Notes under the pieces: generated by a model
Databases searched by the model: none
Seen by the model: only the letters and a program-made list of their open reading frames with translations
Told to the model about the DNA's origin: nothing
Assembly: GCA_963942565.1 (NCBI GenBank)
Contig: OZ012687.1
Span: 11,480,912 to 11,544,911, forward strand
Direction of reading: 5' to 3'
From: Maea johnstoni
Taxonomy: Eukaryota; Annelida; Polychaeta; Spionida; Magelonidae
DNA length: 64,000 nt
Translations under genes and position numbers: made by a program
Shown: positions 11,901 through 26,900 of the stretch, in pieces
How the letters are laid out: each line of letters starts with the position of its first letter
Numbering within the stretch: position 1 is the stretch's first letter

Positions 11901-14900
11901 GGTATTAGATGGCCAGGTATAAATGCACCAGTATAACAAAGGAATTGGTGCTGAGCCCCTCTTTTTTATTTAAAAGTCACTTTACACATACGCAAGTATA
12001 TCTTAGCATTTATATCACTACCATTATCATCGGCTATTTTCTCTGTACTTAATAGTTGAGATAAAGAGTGATGTATTCTGAAAATAGTGAGAAGTTGTCC
12101 AAGGTTTGTTTAATTTCCTTACAGTCTTTGGATCCAGGTGTAACAACAATACCAATTGCACTGATAGGGGTGATAGAAATATGCTCTGCTACAACCAGCT
12201 TTGCAAATGCAAGATGGGCTATCACCAAAATACTACCCAAAATGACTGTCAGAAGAGTAAGTTTGAATTAATTGTAAAATGTAGCAGGTGGACAATGAAT
12301 TTCATTCAATTGACCAAATTACTTCTTAAAGCAAATTAGAAGCATGCCAGTAGAGAAAATTATATTCATTGATATAGTTCCAATAGGCTTTGCGCAAGCA
12401 TTGACTCAGGTCACACATAATTTCATCGGCCAGTAATGTGTCTCTCTATAATGTTGTTTAAGTTCCAGTAAGCATTGACTCAGGTCACACATTATTATAT
12501 CGGCCAGTAATGTGTCTCTCTATATGTTGTTAAAGTTCCAGTAAGGATATTGAGTCTGACCCAATGGCCTTTTTATCTTACAGTTCTTGGCTCTTCATGT
12601 TCTGATACCAGCAACTGTACCGTGAGAGGTGACACAAATGCCATTTGCAATGAGAATACATGCAAATGCCTGCCTGGATTTTTCAAGAATGAAAATGAGA
12701 TCTGTGAGAAAAGTAAGCAATGCAGATCACTAATCAGAAAAATGTCATTATATCACAGTATTGTAATTCAGTAAGAGAAATATACTTAATATAAAAAGGT
12801 ATAACAAATTGATGTTGAGATAAATCTTGAAAGAAAATCTCTCCATGAGGACTACAACATATGAACGAGTGTACAACACTTCCTCTTTTAATGCGCAGAA
12901 CTATAAAGAAATTTATAGCAACTGTCTTTGTAATATGATGTCTAGTTGAAAAAAGATTTGAAATGTACTAAACATGTAAATCATTTACTGATTTATTTTG
13001 GACTGAGAAAATCCACATCATTTGTGTTGCCTAATGGTTGGGAGATAGACTTCTCTCACAAATGCAAAGATGTTATATAGAAGACGTAGCTAAATAAATC
13101 AACTGGGATATATTATTGATACCTTGCCTGTTATGATAGAGTGCCATTCATGCTTCTGAAAGTAGGAACTGAAAACCTTTTAGATTGTTTTTCTGTTTCA
13201 AGTCCATCTTTTTGAGTCTGATTACACATTTATACATTGTTAAACTATTTTCTTTGGAAATGCACGTTTGTTATCTAAATGATTCTTACTGCAATATGTG
13301 CATTTCAGTTCTAGGTTCCTTCTGCAGTTACACAGTGAACTGCACCAGTAGAGGAGATGAGAATTCCATATGCATGAATGGCACATGTAGCTGCACATAT
13401 GGATACTTTACAAATTCCACCAGAAACAAATGCCAACTAAGTAAGCATGAAAATTCTTCATTGAATGTTGCAATGCATGGCAGTTAGTAGTATTAGATCA
13501 CAAGGTGTAAATTCACTAGAATATCAAAGAAATATTGGGGCTGAACCCATCTCTATAACCTAAAAGTAACTTTACACATCTGCTAGTATATTTTAGCATT
13601 TTTCTCACTGCCATTATCATCGGTTATGCTCTCTGCACTGTATGGATAAAGTAAAGAGTGATTTTCCTTGAAAATAGTGAGAAGTTGTTCAAGGCTTGTT
13701 TAATTTCCTTGCAGTCTTTGGATCCAGGTGTAAAAACAGTACCAATTGCACTGATAGGGGTGATAGAAATATGCTCTGCTACAACCAGCTTTGCAAATGC
13801 AAGATGGGCTATTACCAAAATACTACCCAAAATGACTGTCAGAAGAGTAAGTTTGAATTGATCCTTAAAAGTTCCATGTGGATAAAGATTGTTGTTTAGT
13901 TGACCAACTCACATCCCAAAACAAATCATAAGCCTGACACTGGAGGACATTATATCTATGACTATAGTTCCAATAGGCTTTTAGCAAGCATTCAGTCAGG
14001 TCACACATTATTTCATTGGCCAGTAATGCATCTCTCTATACGTTGTTTAAGTTTCAGTGAGGAGATTAGGTCTGACGCAATTACCTATTTGTTTTACAGT
14101 TCTTGGCTCTTCATGTTCTGATACCAGCAACTGTACTGTGAGAGGTGACACAAATGCCATTTGCAATGAGAATACATGCAAATGCCGGCCTGGATATTTC
14201 AATAATGAAAACGACATCTGTGAAAAAAGTAAGCAATGGCAATGACTCATAGGGAAAATAATATCTATCACAGTATTTTAATTTGAAATGTATGTAATCA
14301 CAAGAATTGTATTAATTTGTACTGAGATAAATCTTGAAAGACCATCTCACCCTACGTATTACAAAATACAAAATATAGTACAACACCCTCTCTTATAATA
14401 ACGTGCAGAACTCTAAAGATTATAGAAATTGTCTTAGTTAAGTGATGTTAAGTTCAAGTTACATTGTTGATATGCCAAACTTGTCAGTATTTGCAAAATG
14501 ATTTTTTGCAAGAGAAGGTATATGCCATTTGTAATGATTGATGGGTGGGCGATGAATTATATTTTTCAAATGTAAAGATGTAATATAGAAGACCTAGCTA
14601 GATAAATCAATTGGGATATGTTGTAAATGCCTTGCCATTTATGATAGAGTCCCATTCATGCCTCTCAAAGTAGGAACTGAAAACCTTTTAGATTGTGTCT
14701 GTTTCTTGTCCTTCACTTTGAGTCTGATTTCACAAGCATACATATATACCAAAAGATGTTCTGTGGATATACACATATGGTCACTAAAAGATTCTGACTG
14801 CAATCCGTGCATTTCAGTTCTAGGTTCCTTCTGCAGTCACACAATCAACTGCACAAGTAGAGGAGATGAGAATTCCATATGCATGAATGGCACATGTAGC

Positions 14901-17900
14901 TGCACATATGGATACTTTACAAATTCAACCAGGAACAGATGCCAACTAAGTAAGCATGCACATTCTTCATTGCATATTGCAATACATGATATTTAGTGGT
15001 ATTAGATGGCCAGGTATAAATGCACCAGTATAACAAAGGAATTGGTGCTGAGCCCCTCTTTCTTATTTAAAAGTCACTTTACACATACGCAAGTATATCT
15101 TAGCATTTATATCACTACCATTATCATCGGCTATTTTCTCTGTACTTAATAGTTGAGATAAAGAGTGATGTATTCTGAAAATAGTGAGAAGTTGTCCAAG
15201 GTTTGTTTAATTTCCTTACAGTCTTTGGATCCAGGTGTAACAACAATACCAATTGCACTGATAGGGGTGATAGAAATATGCTCTGCTACAACCAGCTTTG
15301 CAAATGCAAGATGGGCTATCACCAAAATACTACCCAACATGACTGTCAGAAGAGTAAGTTTGAATTAATTGTAAAATATAGCAGGTGGACAATGAATTTC
15401 ATTCAATTGACCAAATTACTTCTTAAAGCAAATTAGAAGCATGCCAGTAGAGAAAATAATATTCATTGATATAGTTCCAATAGGCTTTGCGCAAGCATTG
15501 ACTCAGGTCACACATAATTTCATCGGCCAGTAATGTGTCTCTCTATAATGTTGTTTAAGTTCCAGTAAGCATTGACTCAGGTCACACATTATTTTATCGG
15601 CCAGTAATGTGTCTCTCTATATGTTGTTAAAGTTCCAGTAAGGATATTGAGTCTGACCCAATGGCCTTTTTATCTTACAGTTCTTGGCTCTTCATGTTCT
15701 GATACCAGCAACTGTACCGTGAGAGGTGACACAAATGCCATTTGCAATGAGAATACATGCAAATGCCTGCCTGGATTTTTCAAGAATGAAAATGAGATCT
15801 GTGAGAAAAGTAAGCAATGCAGATCACTAATCAGAAAAATGTCATTATATCACAGTATTGTAATTCAGTAAGAGAAATATACTTAATATAAAAAGGTATA
15901 ACAAAATGATGTTGAGATAAATCTTGAAAGAAAATCTCTCCATGAGGACTACAACATATGAACGAGTGTACAACACTTCCTCTTTTAATGCGCAGAACTA
16001 TAAAGAAATTTATAGCAACTGTCTTTGTAATATGATGTCTAGTTGAAAAAAGATTTGAAATGTACTAAACATGTAGATCATTTACTGATTTATTTTGGAC
16101 TGAGAAAATCCACATCATTTGTGTTGCCTAATGGTTGGGAGATAGACTTCTCTCACAAATGCAAAGATGTTATATAGAAGACGTAGCTAAATAAATCAAC
16201 TGGGATATATTATTGATACCTTGCCTGTTATGAGAGAGTGCCATTCATGCTTCTGAAAGTAGGAACTGAAAACCTTTTAGATTGTTTTTCTGTTTCAAGT
16301 CCATCTTTTTGAGTCTGATTACACATTTATACATTGTTAAACTATTTTCTTTGGAAATGCACGTTTGTTATCTAAATGATTCTTACTGCAATATGTGCAT
16401 TTCAGTTCTAGGTTCCTTCTGCAGTTACACAGTGAACTGCACCAGTAGAGGAGATGAGAATTCCATATGCATGAATGGCACATGTAGCTGCACATATGGA
16501 TACTTTACAAATTCCACCAGAAACAAATGCCAACTAAGTAAGCATGAAAATTCTTCATTGAATGTTGCAATGCATGGCAGTTAGTAGTATTAGATCACAA
16601 GGTGTAAATTCACTAGAATATCAAAGAAATATTGGGGCTGAACCCATCTCTATAACCTAAAAGTAACTTTACACATCTGCTAGTATATTTTAGCATTTTT
16701 CTCACTGCCATTATCATCGGTTATGCTCTCTGCACTGTATGGATAAAGTAAAGAGTGATTTTCCTTGAAAATAGTGAGAAGTTGTTCAAGGCTTGTTTAA
16801 TTTCCTTGCAGTCTTTGGATCCAGGTGTAAAAACAGTACCAATTGCACTGATAGGGGTGATAGAAATATGCTCTGCTACAACCAGCTTTGCAAATGCAAG
16901 ATGGGCTATTACCAAAATACTACCCAAAATGACTGTCAGAAGAGTAAGTTTGAATTGATCCTTAAAAGTTCCATGTGGATAAAGATTGTTGTTTAGTTGA
17001 CCAACTCACATCCCAAAACAAATCATAAGCCTGACACTGGAGGACATTATATCTATGACTATAGTTCCAATAGGCTTTTAGCAAGCATTCAGTCAGGTCA
17101 CACATTATTTCATTGGCCAGTAATGCATCTCTCTATACGTTGTTTAAGTTTCAGTGAGGAGATTAGGTCTGACGCAATTACCTATTTGTTTTACAGTTCT
17201 TGGCTCTTCATGTTCTGATACCAGCAACTGTACTGTGAGAGGTGACACAAATGCCATTTGCAATGAGAATACATGCAAATGCCGGCCTGGATATTTCAAT
17301 AATGAAAACGACATCTGTGAAAAAAGTAAGCAATGGCAATGACTCATAGGGAAAATGATATCTATCACAGTATTTTAATTTGAAATGTATGTAATCACAA
17401 GAATTGTATTAATTTGTACTGAGATAAATCTTGAAAGACCATCTCACCCTACGTATTACAAAATACAAAATATAGTACAACACCCTCTCTTATAATAACG
17501 TGCAGAACTCTAAAGATTATAGAAATTGTCTTAGTTAAGTGATGTTAAGTTCAAGTTACATTGTTGATATGCCAAACTTGTCAGTATTTGCAAAATGATT
17601 TTTTGCAAGAGAAGGTATATGCCATTTGTAATGATTGATGGGTGGGCGATGAATTACATTTTTCAAATGTAAAGATGTAATATAGAAGACCTAGCTAGAT
17701 AAATCAATTGGGATATGTTGTAAATGCCTTGCCATTTATGATAGAGTCCCATTCATGCCTCTCAAAGTAGGAACTGAAAACCTTTTAGATTGTGTCTGTT
17801 TCTTGTCCTTCACTTTGAGTCTGATTTCACAAGCATACATATATACCAAAAGATGTTCTGTGGATATACACATATGGTCACTAAAAGATTCTGACTGCAA

Positions 17901-20900
17901 TCCGTGCATTTCAGTTCTAGGTTCCTTCTGCAGTCACACAATCAACTGCACAAGTAGAGGAGATGAGAATTCCATATGCATGAATGGCACATGTAGCTGC
18001 ACATATGGATACTTTACAAATTCAACCAGGAACAGATGCCAACTAAGTAAGCATGCACATTCTTCATTGCATATTGCAATACATGATATTTAGTGGTATT
18101 AGATGGCCAGGTATAAATGCACCAGTATAACAAAGGAATTGGTGCTGAGCCCCTCTTTCTTATTTAAAAGTCACTTTACACATACGCAAGTATATCTTAG
18201 CATTTATATCACTACCATTATCATCGGCTATTTTCTCTGTACTTAATAGTTGAGATAAAGAGTGATGTATTCTGAAAATAGTGAGAAGTTGTCCAAGGTT
18301 TGTTTAATTTCCTTACAGTCTTTGGATCCAGGTGTAACAACAATACCAATTGCACTGATAGGGGTGATAGAAATATGCTCTGCTACAACCAGCTTTGCAA
18401 ATGCAAGATGGGCTATCACCAAAATACTACCCAACATGACTGTCAGAAGAGTAAGTTTGAATTAATTGTAAAATATAGCAGGTGGACAATGAATTTCATT
18501 CAATTGACCAAATTACTTCTTAAAGCAAATTAGAAGCATGCCAGTAGAGAAAATAATATTCATTGATATAGTTCCAATAGGCTTTGCGCAAGCATTGACT
18601 CAGGTCACACATAATTTCATCGGCCAGTAATGTGTCTCTCTATAATGTTGTTTAAGTTCCAGTAAGCATTGACTCAGGTCACACATTATTTTATCGGCCA
18701 GTAATGTGTCTCTCTATATGTTGTTAAAGTTCCAGTAAGGATATTGAGTCTGACCCAATGGCCTTTTTATCTTACAGTTCTTGGCTCTTCATGTTCTGAT
18801 ACCAGCAACTGTACCGTGAGAGGTGACACAAATGCCATTTGCAATGAGAATACATGCAAATGCCTGCCTGGATTTTTCAAGAATGAAAATGAGATCTGTG
18901 AGAAAAGTAAGCAATGCAGATCACTAATCAGAAAAATGTCATTATATCACAGTATTGTAATTCAGTAAGAGAAATATACTTAATATAAAAAGGTATAACA
19001 AAATGATGTTGAGATAAATCTTGAAAGAAAATCTCTCCATGAGGACTACAACATATGAACGAGTGTACAACACTTCCTCTTTTAATGCGCAGAACTATAA
19101 AGAAATTTATAGCAACTGTCTTTGTAATATGATGTCTAGTTGAAAAAAGATTTGAAATGTACTAAACATGTAGATCATTTACTGATTTATTTTGGACTGA
19201 GAAAATCCACATCATTTGTGTTGCCTAATGGTTGGGAGATAGACTTCTCTCACAAATGCAAAGATGTTATATAGAAGACGTAGCTAAATAAATCAACTGG
19301 GATATATTATTGATACCTTGCCTGTTATGAGAGAGTGCCATTCATGCTTCTGAAAGTAGGAACTGAAAACCTTTTAGATTGTTTTTCTGTTTCAAGTCCA
19401 TCTTTTTGAGTCTGATTACACATTTATACATTGTTAAACTATTTTCTTTGGAAATGCACGTTTGTTATCTAAATGATTCTTACTGCAATATGTGCATTTC
19501 AGTTCTAGGTTCCTTCTGCAGTTACACAGTGAACTGCACCAGTAGAGGAGATGAGAATTCCATATGCATGAATGGCACATGTAGCTGCACATATGGATAC
19601 TTTACAAATTCCACCAGAAACAAATGCCAACTAAGTAAGCATGAAAATTCTTCATTGAATGTTGCAATGCATGGCAGTTAGTAGTATTAGATCACAAGGT
19701 GTAAATTCACTAGAATATCAAAGAAATATTGGGGCTGAACCCATCTCTATAACCTAAAAGTAACTTTACACATCTGCTAGTATATTTTAGCATTTTTCTC
19801 ACTGCCATTATCATCGGTTATGCTCTCTGCACTGTATGGATAAAGTAAAGAGTGATTTTCCTTGAAAATAGTGAGAAGTTGTTCAAGGCTTGTTTAATTT
19901 CCTTGCAGTCTTTGGATCCAGGTGTAAAAACAGTACCAATTGCACTGATAGGGGTGATAGAAATATGCTCTGCTACAACCAGCTTTGCAAATGCAAGATG
20001 GGCTATTACCAAAATACTACCCAAAATGACTGTCAGAAGAGTAAGTTTGAATTGATCCTTAAAAGTTCCATGTGGATAAAGATTGTTGTTTAGTTGACCA
20101 ACTCACATCCCAAAACAAATCATAAGCCTGACACTGGAGGACATTATATCTATGACTATAGTTCCAATAGGCTTTTAGCAAGCATTCAGTCAGGTCACAC
20201 ATTATTTCATTGGCCAGTAATGCATCTCTCTATACGTTGTTTAAGTTTCAGTGAGGAGATTAGGTCTGACGCAATTACCTATTTGTTTTACAGTTCTTGG
20301 CTCTTCATGTTCTGATACCAGCAACTGTACTGTGAGAGGTGACACAAATGCCATTTGCAATGAGAATACATGCAAATGCCGGCCTGGATATTTCAATAAT
20401 GAAAACGACATCTGTGAAAAAAGTAAGCAATGGCAATGACTCATAGGGAAAATGATATCTATCACAGTATTTTAATTTGAAATGTATGTAATCACAAGAA
20501 TTGTATTAATTTGTACTGAGATAAATCTTGAAAGACCATCTCACCCTACGTATTACAAAATACAAAATATAGTACAACACCCTCTCTTATAATAACGTGC
20601 AGAACTCTAAAGATTATAGAAATTGTCTTAGTTAAGTGATGTTAAGTTCAAGTTACATTGTTGATATGCCAAACTTGTCAGTATTTGCAAAATGATTTTT
20701 TGCAAGAGAAGGTATATGCCATTTGTAATGATTGATGGGTGGGCGATGAATTATATTTTTCAAATGTAAAGATGTAATATAGAAGACCTAACTAGATAAA
20801 TCAATTGGGATATGTTGTAAATGCCTTGCCATTTATGATAGAGTCCCATTCATGCCTCTCAAAGTAGGAACTGAAAACCTTTTAGATTGTGTCTGTTTCA

Positions 20901-23900
20901 TGTCCTTCACTTTGAGTCTGATTTCACAAGCATACATATATACCAAAAGATGTTCTGTGGATATACACATATGGTCACTAAAAGATTCTGACTGCAATCC
21001 GTGCATTTCAGTTCTAGGTTCCTTCTGCAGTCACACAATCAACTGCACAAGTAGAGGAGATGAGAATTCCATATGCATGAATGGCACATGTAGCTGCACA
21101 TATGGATACTTTACAAATTCAACCAGGAACAGATGCCAACTAAGTAAGCATGCACATTCTTCATTGCATATTGCAATACATGATATTTAGTGGTATTAGA
21201 TGGCCAGGTATAAATGCACCAGTATAACAAAGGAATTGGTGCTGAGCCCCTCTTTCTTATTTAAAAGTCACTTTACACATACGCAAGTATATCTTAGCAT
21301 TTATATCACTACCATTATCATCGGCTATTTTCTCTGTACTTAATAGTTGAGATAAAGAGTGATGTATTCTGAAAATAGTGAGTAGTTGTCCAAGGTTTGT
21401 TTAATTTCCTTACAGTCTTTGGATCCAGGTGTAACAACAATACCAATTGCACTGATAGGGGTGATAGAAATATGCTCTGCTACAACCAGCTTTGCAAATG
21501 CAAGATGGGCTATCACCAAAATACTACCCAACATGACTGTCAGAAGAGTAAGTTTGAATTAATTGTAAAATATAGCAGGTGGACAATGAATTTCATTCAA
21601 TTGACCAAATTACTTCTTAAAGCAAATTAGAAGCATGCCAGTAGAGAAAATAATATTCATTGATATAGTTCCAATAGGCTTTGCGCAAGCATTGACTCAG
21701 GTCACACATAATTTCATCGGCCAGTAATGTGTCTCTCTATAATGTTGTTTAAGTTCCAGTAAGCATTGACTCAGGTCACACATTATTTTATCGGCCAGTA
21801 ATGTGTCTCTCTATATGTTGTTAAAGTTCCAGTAAGGATATTGAGTCTGACCCAATGGCCTTTTTATCTTACAGTTCTTGGCTCTTCATGTTCTGATACC
21901 AGCAACTGTACCGTGAGAGGTGACACAAATGCCATTTGCAATGAGAATACATGCAAATGCCTGCCTGGATTTTTCAAGAATGAAAATGAGATCTGTGAGA
22001 AAAGTAAGCAATGCAGATCACTAATCAGAAAAATGTCATTATATCACAGTATTGTAATTCAGTAAGAGAAATATACTTAATATAAAAAGGTATAACAAAA
22101 TGATGTTGAGATAAATCTTGAAAGAAAATCTCTCCATGAGGACTACAACATATGAACGAGTGTACAACACTTCCTCTTTTAATGCGCAGAACTATAAAGA
22201 AATTTATAGCAACTGTCTTTGTAATATGATGTCTAGTTGAAAAAAGATTTGAAATGTACTAAACATGTAGATCATTTACTGATTTATTTTGGACTGAGAA
22301 AATCCACATCATTTGTGTTGCCTAATGGTTGGGAGATAGACTTCTCTCACAAATGCAAAGATGTTATATAGAAGACGTAGCTAAATAAATCAACTGGGAT
22401 ATATTATTGATACCTTGCTTGTTATGAGAGAGTGCCATTCATGCTTCTGAAAGTAGGAACTGAAAACCTTTTAGATTGTTTTTCTGTTTCAAGTCCATCT
22501 TTTTGAGTCTGATTACACATTTATACATTGTTAAACTATTTTCTTTGGAAATGCACGTTTGTTATCTAAATGATTCTTACTGCAATATGTGCATTTCAGT
22601 TCTAGGTTCCTTCTGCAGTTACACAGTGAACTGCACCAGTAGAGGAGATGAGAATTCCATATGCATGAATGGCACATGTAGCTGCACATATGGATACTTT
22701 ACAAATTCCACCAGAAACAAATGCCAACTAAGTAAGCATGAAAATTCTTCATTGAATGTTGCAATGCATGGCAGTTAGTAGTATTAGATCACAAGGTGTA
22801 AATTCACTAGAATATCAAAGAAATATTGGGGCTGAACCCATCTCTATAACCTAAAAGTAACTTTACACATCTGCTAGTATATTTTAGCATTTTTCTCACT
22901 GCCATTATCATCGGTTATGCTCTCTGCACTGTATGGATAAAGTAAAGAGTGATTTTCCTTGAAAATAGTGAGAAGTTGTTCAAGGCTTGTTTAATTTCCT
23001 TGCAGTCTTTGGATCCAGGTGTAAAAACAGTACCAATTGCACTGATAGGGGTGATAGAAATATGCTCTGCTACAACCAGCTTTGCAAATGCAAGATGGGC
23101 TATTACCAAAATACTACCCAAAATGACTGTCAGAAGAGTAAGTGTGAATTGATCCTTAAAAGTTCCATGTGGATAAAGATTGTTGTTTAGTTGACCAACT
23201 CACATCCCAAAACAAATCATAAGCCTGACACTGGAGGACATTATATCTATGACTATAGTTCCAATAGGCTTTTAGCAAGCATTCAGTCAGGTCACACATT
23301 ATTTCATTGGCCAGTAATGCATCTCTCTATACGTTGTTTAAGTTTCAGTGAGGAGATTAGGTCTGACGCAATTAGCTATTTGTTTTACAGTTCTTGGCTC
23401 TTCATGTTCTGATACCAGCAACTGTACTGTGAGAGGTGACACAAATGCCATTTGCAATGAGAATACATGCAAATGCCGGCCTGGATATTTCAATAATGAA
23501 AACGACATCTGTGAAAAAAGTAAGCAATGGCAATGACTCATAGGGAAAATGATATCTATCACAGTATTTTAATTTGAAATGTATGTAATCACAAGAATTG
23601 TATTAATTTGTACTGAGATAAATCTTGAAAGACCATCTCACCCTACGTATTACAAAATACAAAATATAGTACAACACCCTCTCTTATAATAACGTGCAGA
23701 ACTCTAAAGATTATAGAAATTGTCTTAGTTAAGTGATGTTAAGTTCAAGTTACATTGTTGATATGCCAAACTTGTCAGTATTTGCAAAATGATTTTTTGC
23801 AAGAGAAGGTATATGCCATTTGTAATGATTGATGGGTGGGCGATGAATTATATTTTTCAAATGTAAAGATGTAATATAGAAGACCTAGCTAGATAAATCA

Positions 23901-26900
23901 ATTGGGATATGTTGTAAATGCCTTGCCATTTATGATAGAGTCCCATTCATGCCTCTCAAAGTAGGAACTGAAAACCTTTTAGATTGTGTCTGTTTCATGT
24001 CCTTCACTTTGAGTCTGATTTCACAAGCATACATATATACCAAAAGATGTTCTGTGGATATACACATATGGTCACTAAAAGATTCTGACTGCAATCCGTG
24101 CATTTCAGTTCTAGGTTCCTTCTGCAGTCACACAATCAACTGCACAAGTAGAGGAGATGAGAATTCCATATGCATGAATGGCACATGTAGCTGCACATAT
24201 GGATACTTTACAAATTCAACCAGGAACAGATGCCAACTAAGTAAGCATGCACATTCTTCATTGCATATTGCAATACATGATATTTAGTGGTATTAGATGG
24301 CCAGGTATAAATGCACCAGTATAACAAAGGAATTGGTGCTGAGCCCCTCTTTCTTATTTAAAAGTCACTTTACACATACGCAAGTATATCTTAGCATTTA
24401 TATCACTACCATTATCATCGGCTATTTTCTCTGTACTTAATAGTTGAGATAAAGAGTGATGTATTCTGAAAATAGTGAGAAGTTGTCCAAGGTTTGTTTA
24501 ATTTCCTTACAGTCTTTGGATCCAGGTGTAACAACAATACCAATTGCACTGATAGGGGTGATAGAAATATGCTCTGCTACAACCAGCTTTGCAAATGCAA
24601 GATGGGCTATCACCAAAATACTACCCAAAATGACTGTCAGAAGAGTAAGTTTGAATTAATTGTAAAATATAGCAGGTGGACAATGAATTTCATTCAATTG
24701 ACCAAATTACTTCTTAAAGCAAATTAGAAGCATGCCAGTAGAGAAAATAATATTCATTGATATAGTTCCAATAGGCTTTGCGCAAGCATTGACTCAGGTC
24801 ACACATAATTTCATCGGCCAGTAATGTGTCTCTCTATAATGTTGTTTAAGTTCCAGTAAGCATTGACTCAGGTCACACATTATTTTATCGGCCAGTAATG
24901 TGTCTCTCTATATGTTGTTAAAGTTCCAGTAAGGATATTGAGTCTGACCCAATGGCCTTTTTATCTTACAGTTCTTGGCTCTTCATGTTCTGATACCAGC
25001 AACTGTACCGTGAGAGGTGACACAAATGCCATTTGCAATGAGAATACATGCAAATGCCTGCCTGGATTTTTCAAGAATGAAAATGAGATCTGTGAGAAAA
25101 GTAAGCAATGCAGATCACTAATCAGAAAAATGTCATTATATCACAGTATTGTAATTCAGTAAGAGAAATATACTTAATATAAAAAGGTATAACAAAATGA
25201 TGTTGAGATAAATCTTGAAAGAAAATCTCTCCATGAGGACTACAACATATGAACGAGTGTACAACACTTCCTCTTTTAATGCGCAGAACTATAAAGAAAT
25301 TTATAGCAACTGTCTTTGTAATATGATGTCTAGTTGAAAAAAGATTTGAAATGTACTAAACATGTAAATCATTTACTGATTTATTTTGGACTGAGAAAAT
25401 CCACATCATTTGTGTTGCCTAATGGTTGGGAGATAGACTTCTCTCACAAATGCAAAGATGTTATATAGAAGACGTAGCTAAATAAATCAACTGGGATATA
25501 TTATTGATACCTTGCCTGTTATGAGAGAGTGCCATTCATGCTTCTGAAAGTAGGAACTGAAAACCTTTTAGATTGTTTTTCTGTTTCAAGTCCATCTTTT
25601 TGAGTCTGATTACACATTTATACATTGTTAAACTATTTTCTTCGGAAATGCACGTTTGTTATCTAAATGATTCTTACTGCAATATGTGCATTTCAGTTCT
25701 AGGTTCCTTCTGCAGTTACACAGTGAACTGCACCAGTAGAGGAGATGAGAATTCCATATGCATGAATGGCACATGTAGCTGCACATATGGATACTTTACA
25801 AATTCCACCAGAAACAAATGCCAACTAAGTAAGCATGAAAATTCTTCATTGAATGTTGCAATGCATGGCAGTTAGTAGTATTAGATCACAAGGTGTAAAT
25901 TCACTAGAATATCAAAGAAATATTGGGGCTGAACCCATCTCTATAACCTAAAAGTAACTTTACACATCTGCTAGTATATTTTAGCATTTTTCTCACTGCC
26001 ATTATCATCGGTTATGCTCTCTGCACTGTATGGATAAAGTAAAGAGTGATTTTCCTTGAAAATAGTGAGAAGTTGTTCAAGGCTTGTTTAATTTCCTTGC
26101 AGTCTTTGGATCCAGGTGTAAAAACAGTACCAATTGCACTGATAGGGGTGATAGAAATATGCTCTGCTACAACCAGCTTTGCAAATGCAAGATGGGCTAT
26201 TACCAAAATACTACCCAAAATGACTGTCAGAAGAGTAAGTTTGAATTGATCCTTAAAAGTTCCATGTGGATAAAGATTGTTGTTTAGTTGACCAACTCAC
26301 ATCCCAAAACAAATCATAAGCCTGACACTGGAGGACATTATATCTATGACTATAGTTCCAATAGGCTTTTAGCAAGCATTCAGTCAGGTCACACATTATT
26401 TCATTGGCCAGTAATGCATCTCTCTATACGTTGTTTAAGTTTCAGTGAGGAGATTAGGTCTGACGCAATTACCTATTTGTTTTACAGTTCTTGGCTCTTC
26501 ATGTTCTGATACCAGCAACTGTACTGTGAGAGGTGACACAAATGCCATTTGCAATGAGAATACATGCAAATGCCGGCCTGGATATTTCAATAATGAAAAC
26601 GACATCTGTGAAAAAAGTAAGCAATGGCAATGACTCATAGGGAAAATGATATCTATCACAGTATTTTAATTTGAAATGTATGTAATCACAAGAATTGTAT
26701 TAATTTGTACTGAGATAAATCTTGAAAGACCATCTCACCCTACGTATTACAAAATACAAAATATAGTACAACACCCTCTCTTATAATAACGTGCAGAACT
26801 CTAAAGATTATAGAAATTGTCTTAGTTAAGTGATGTTAAGTTCAAGTTACATTGTTGATATGCCAAACTTGTCAGTATTTGCAAAATGATTTTTTGCAAG

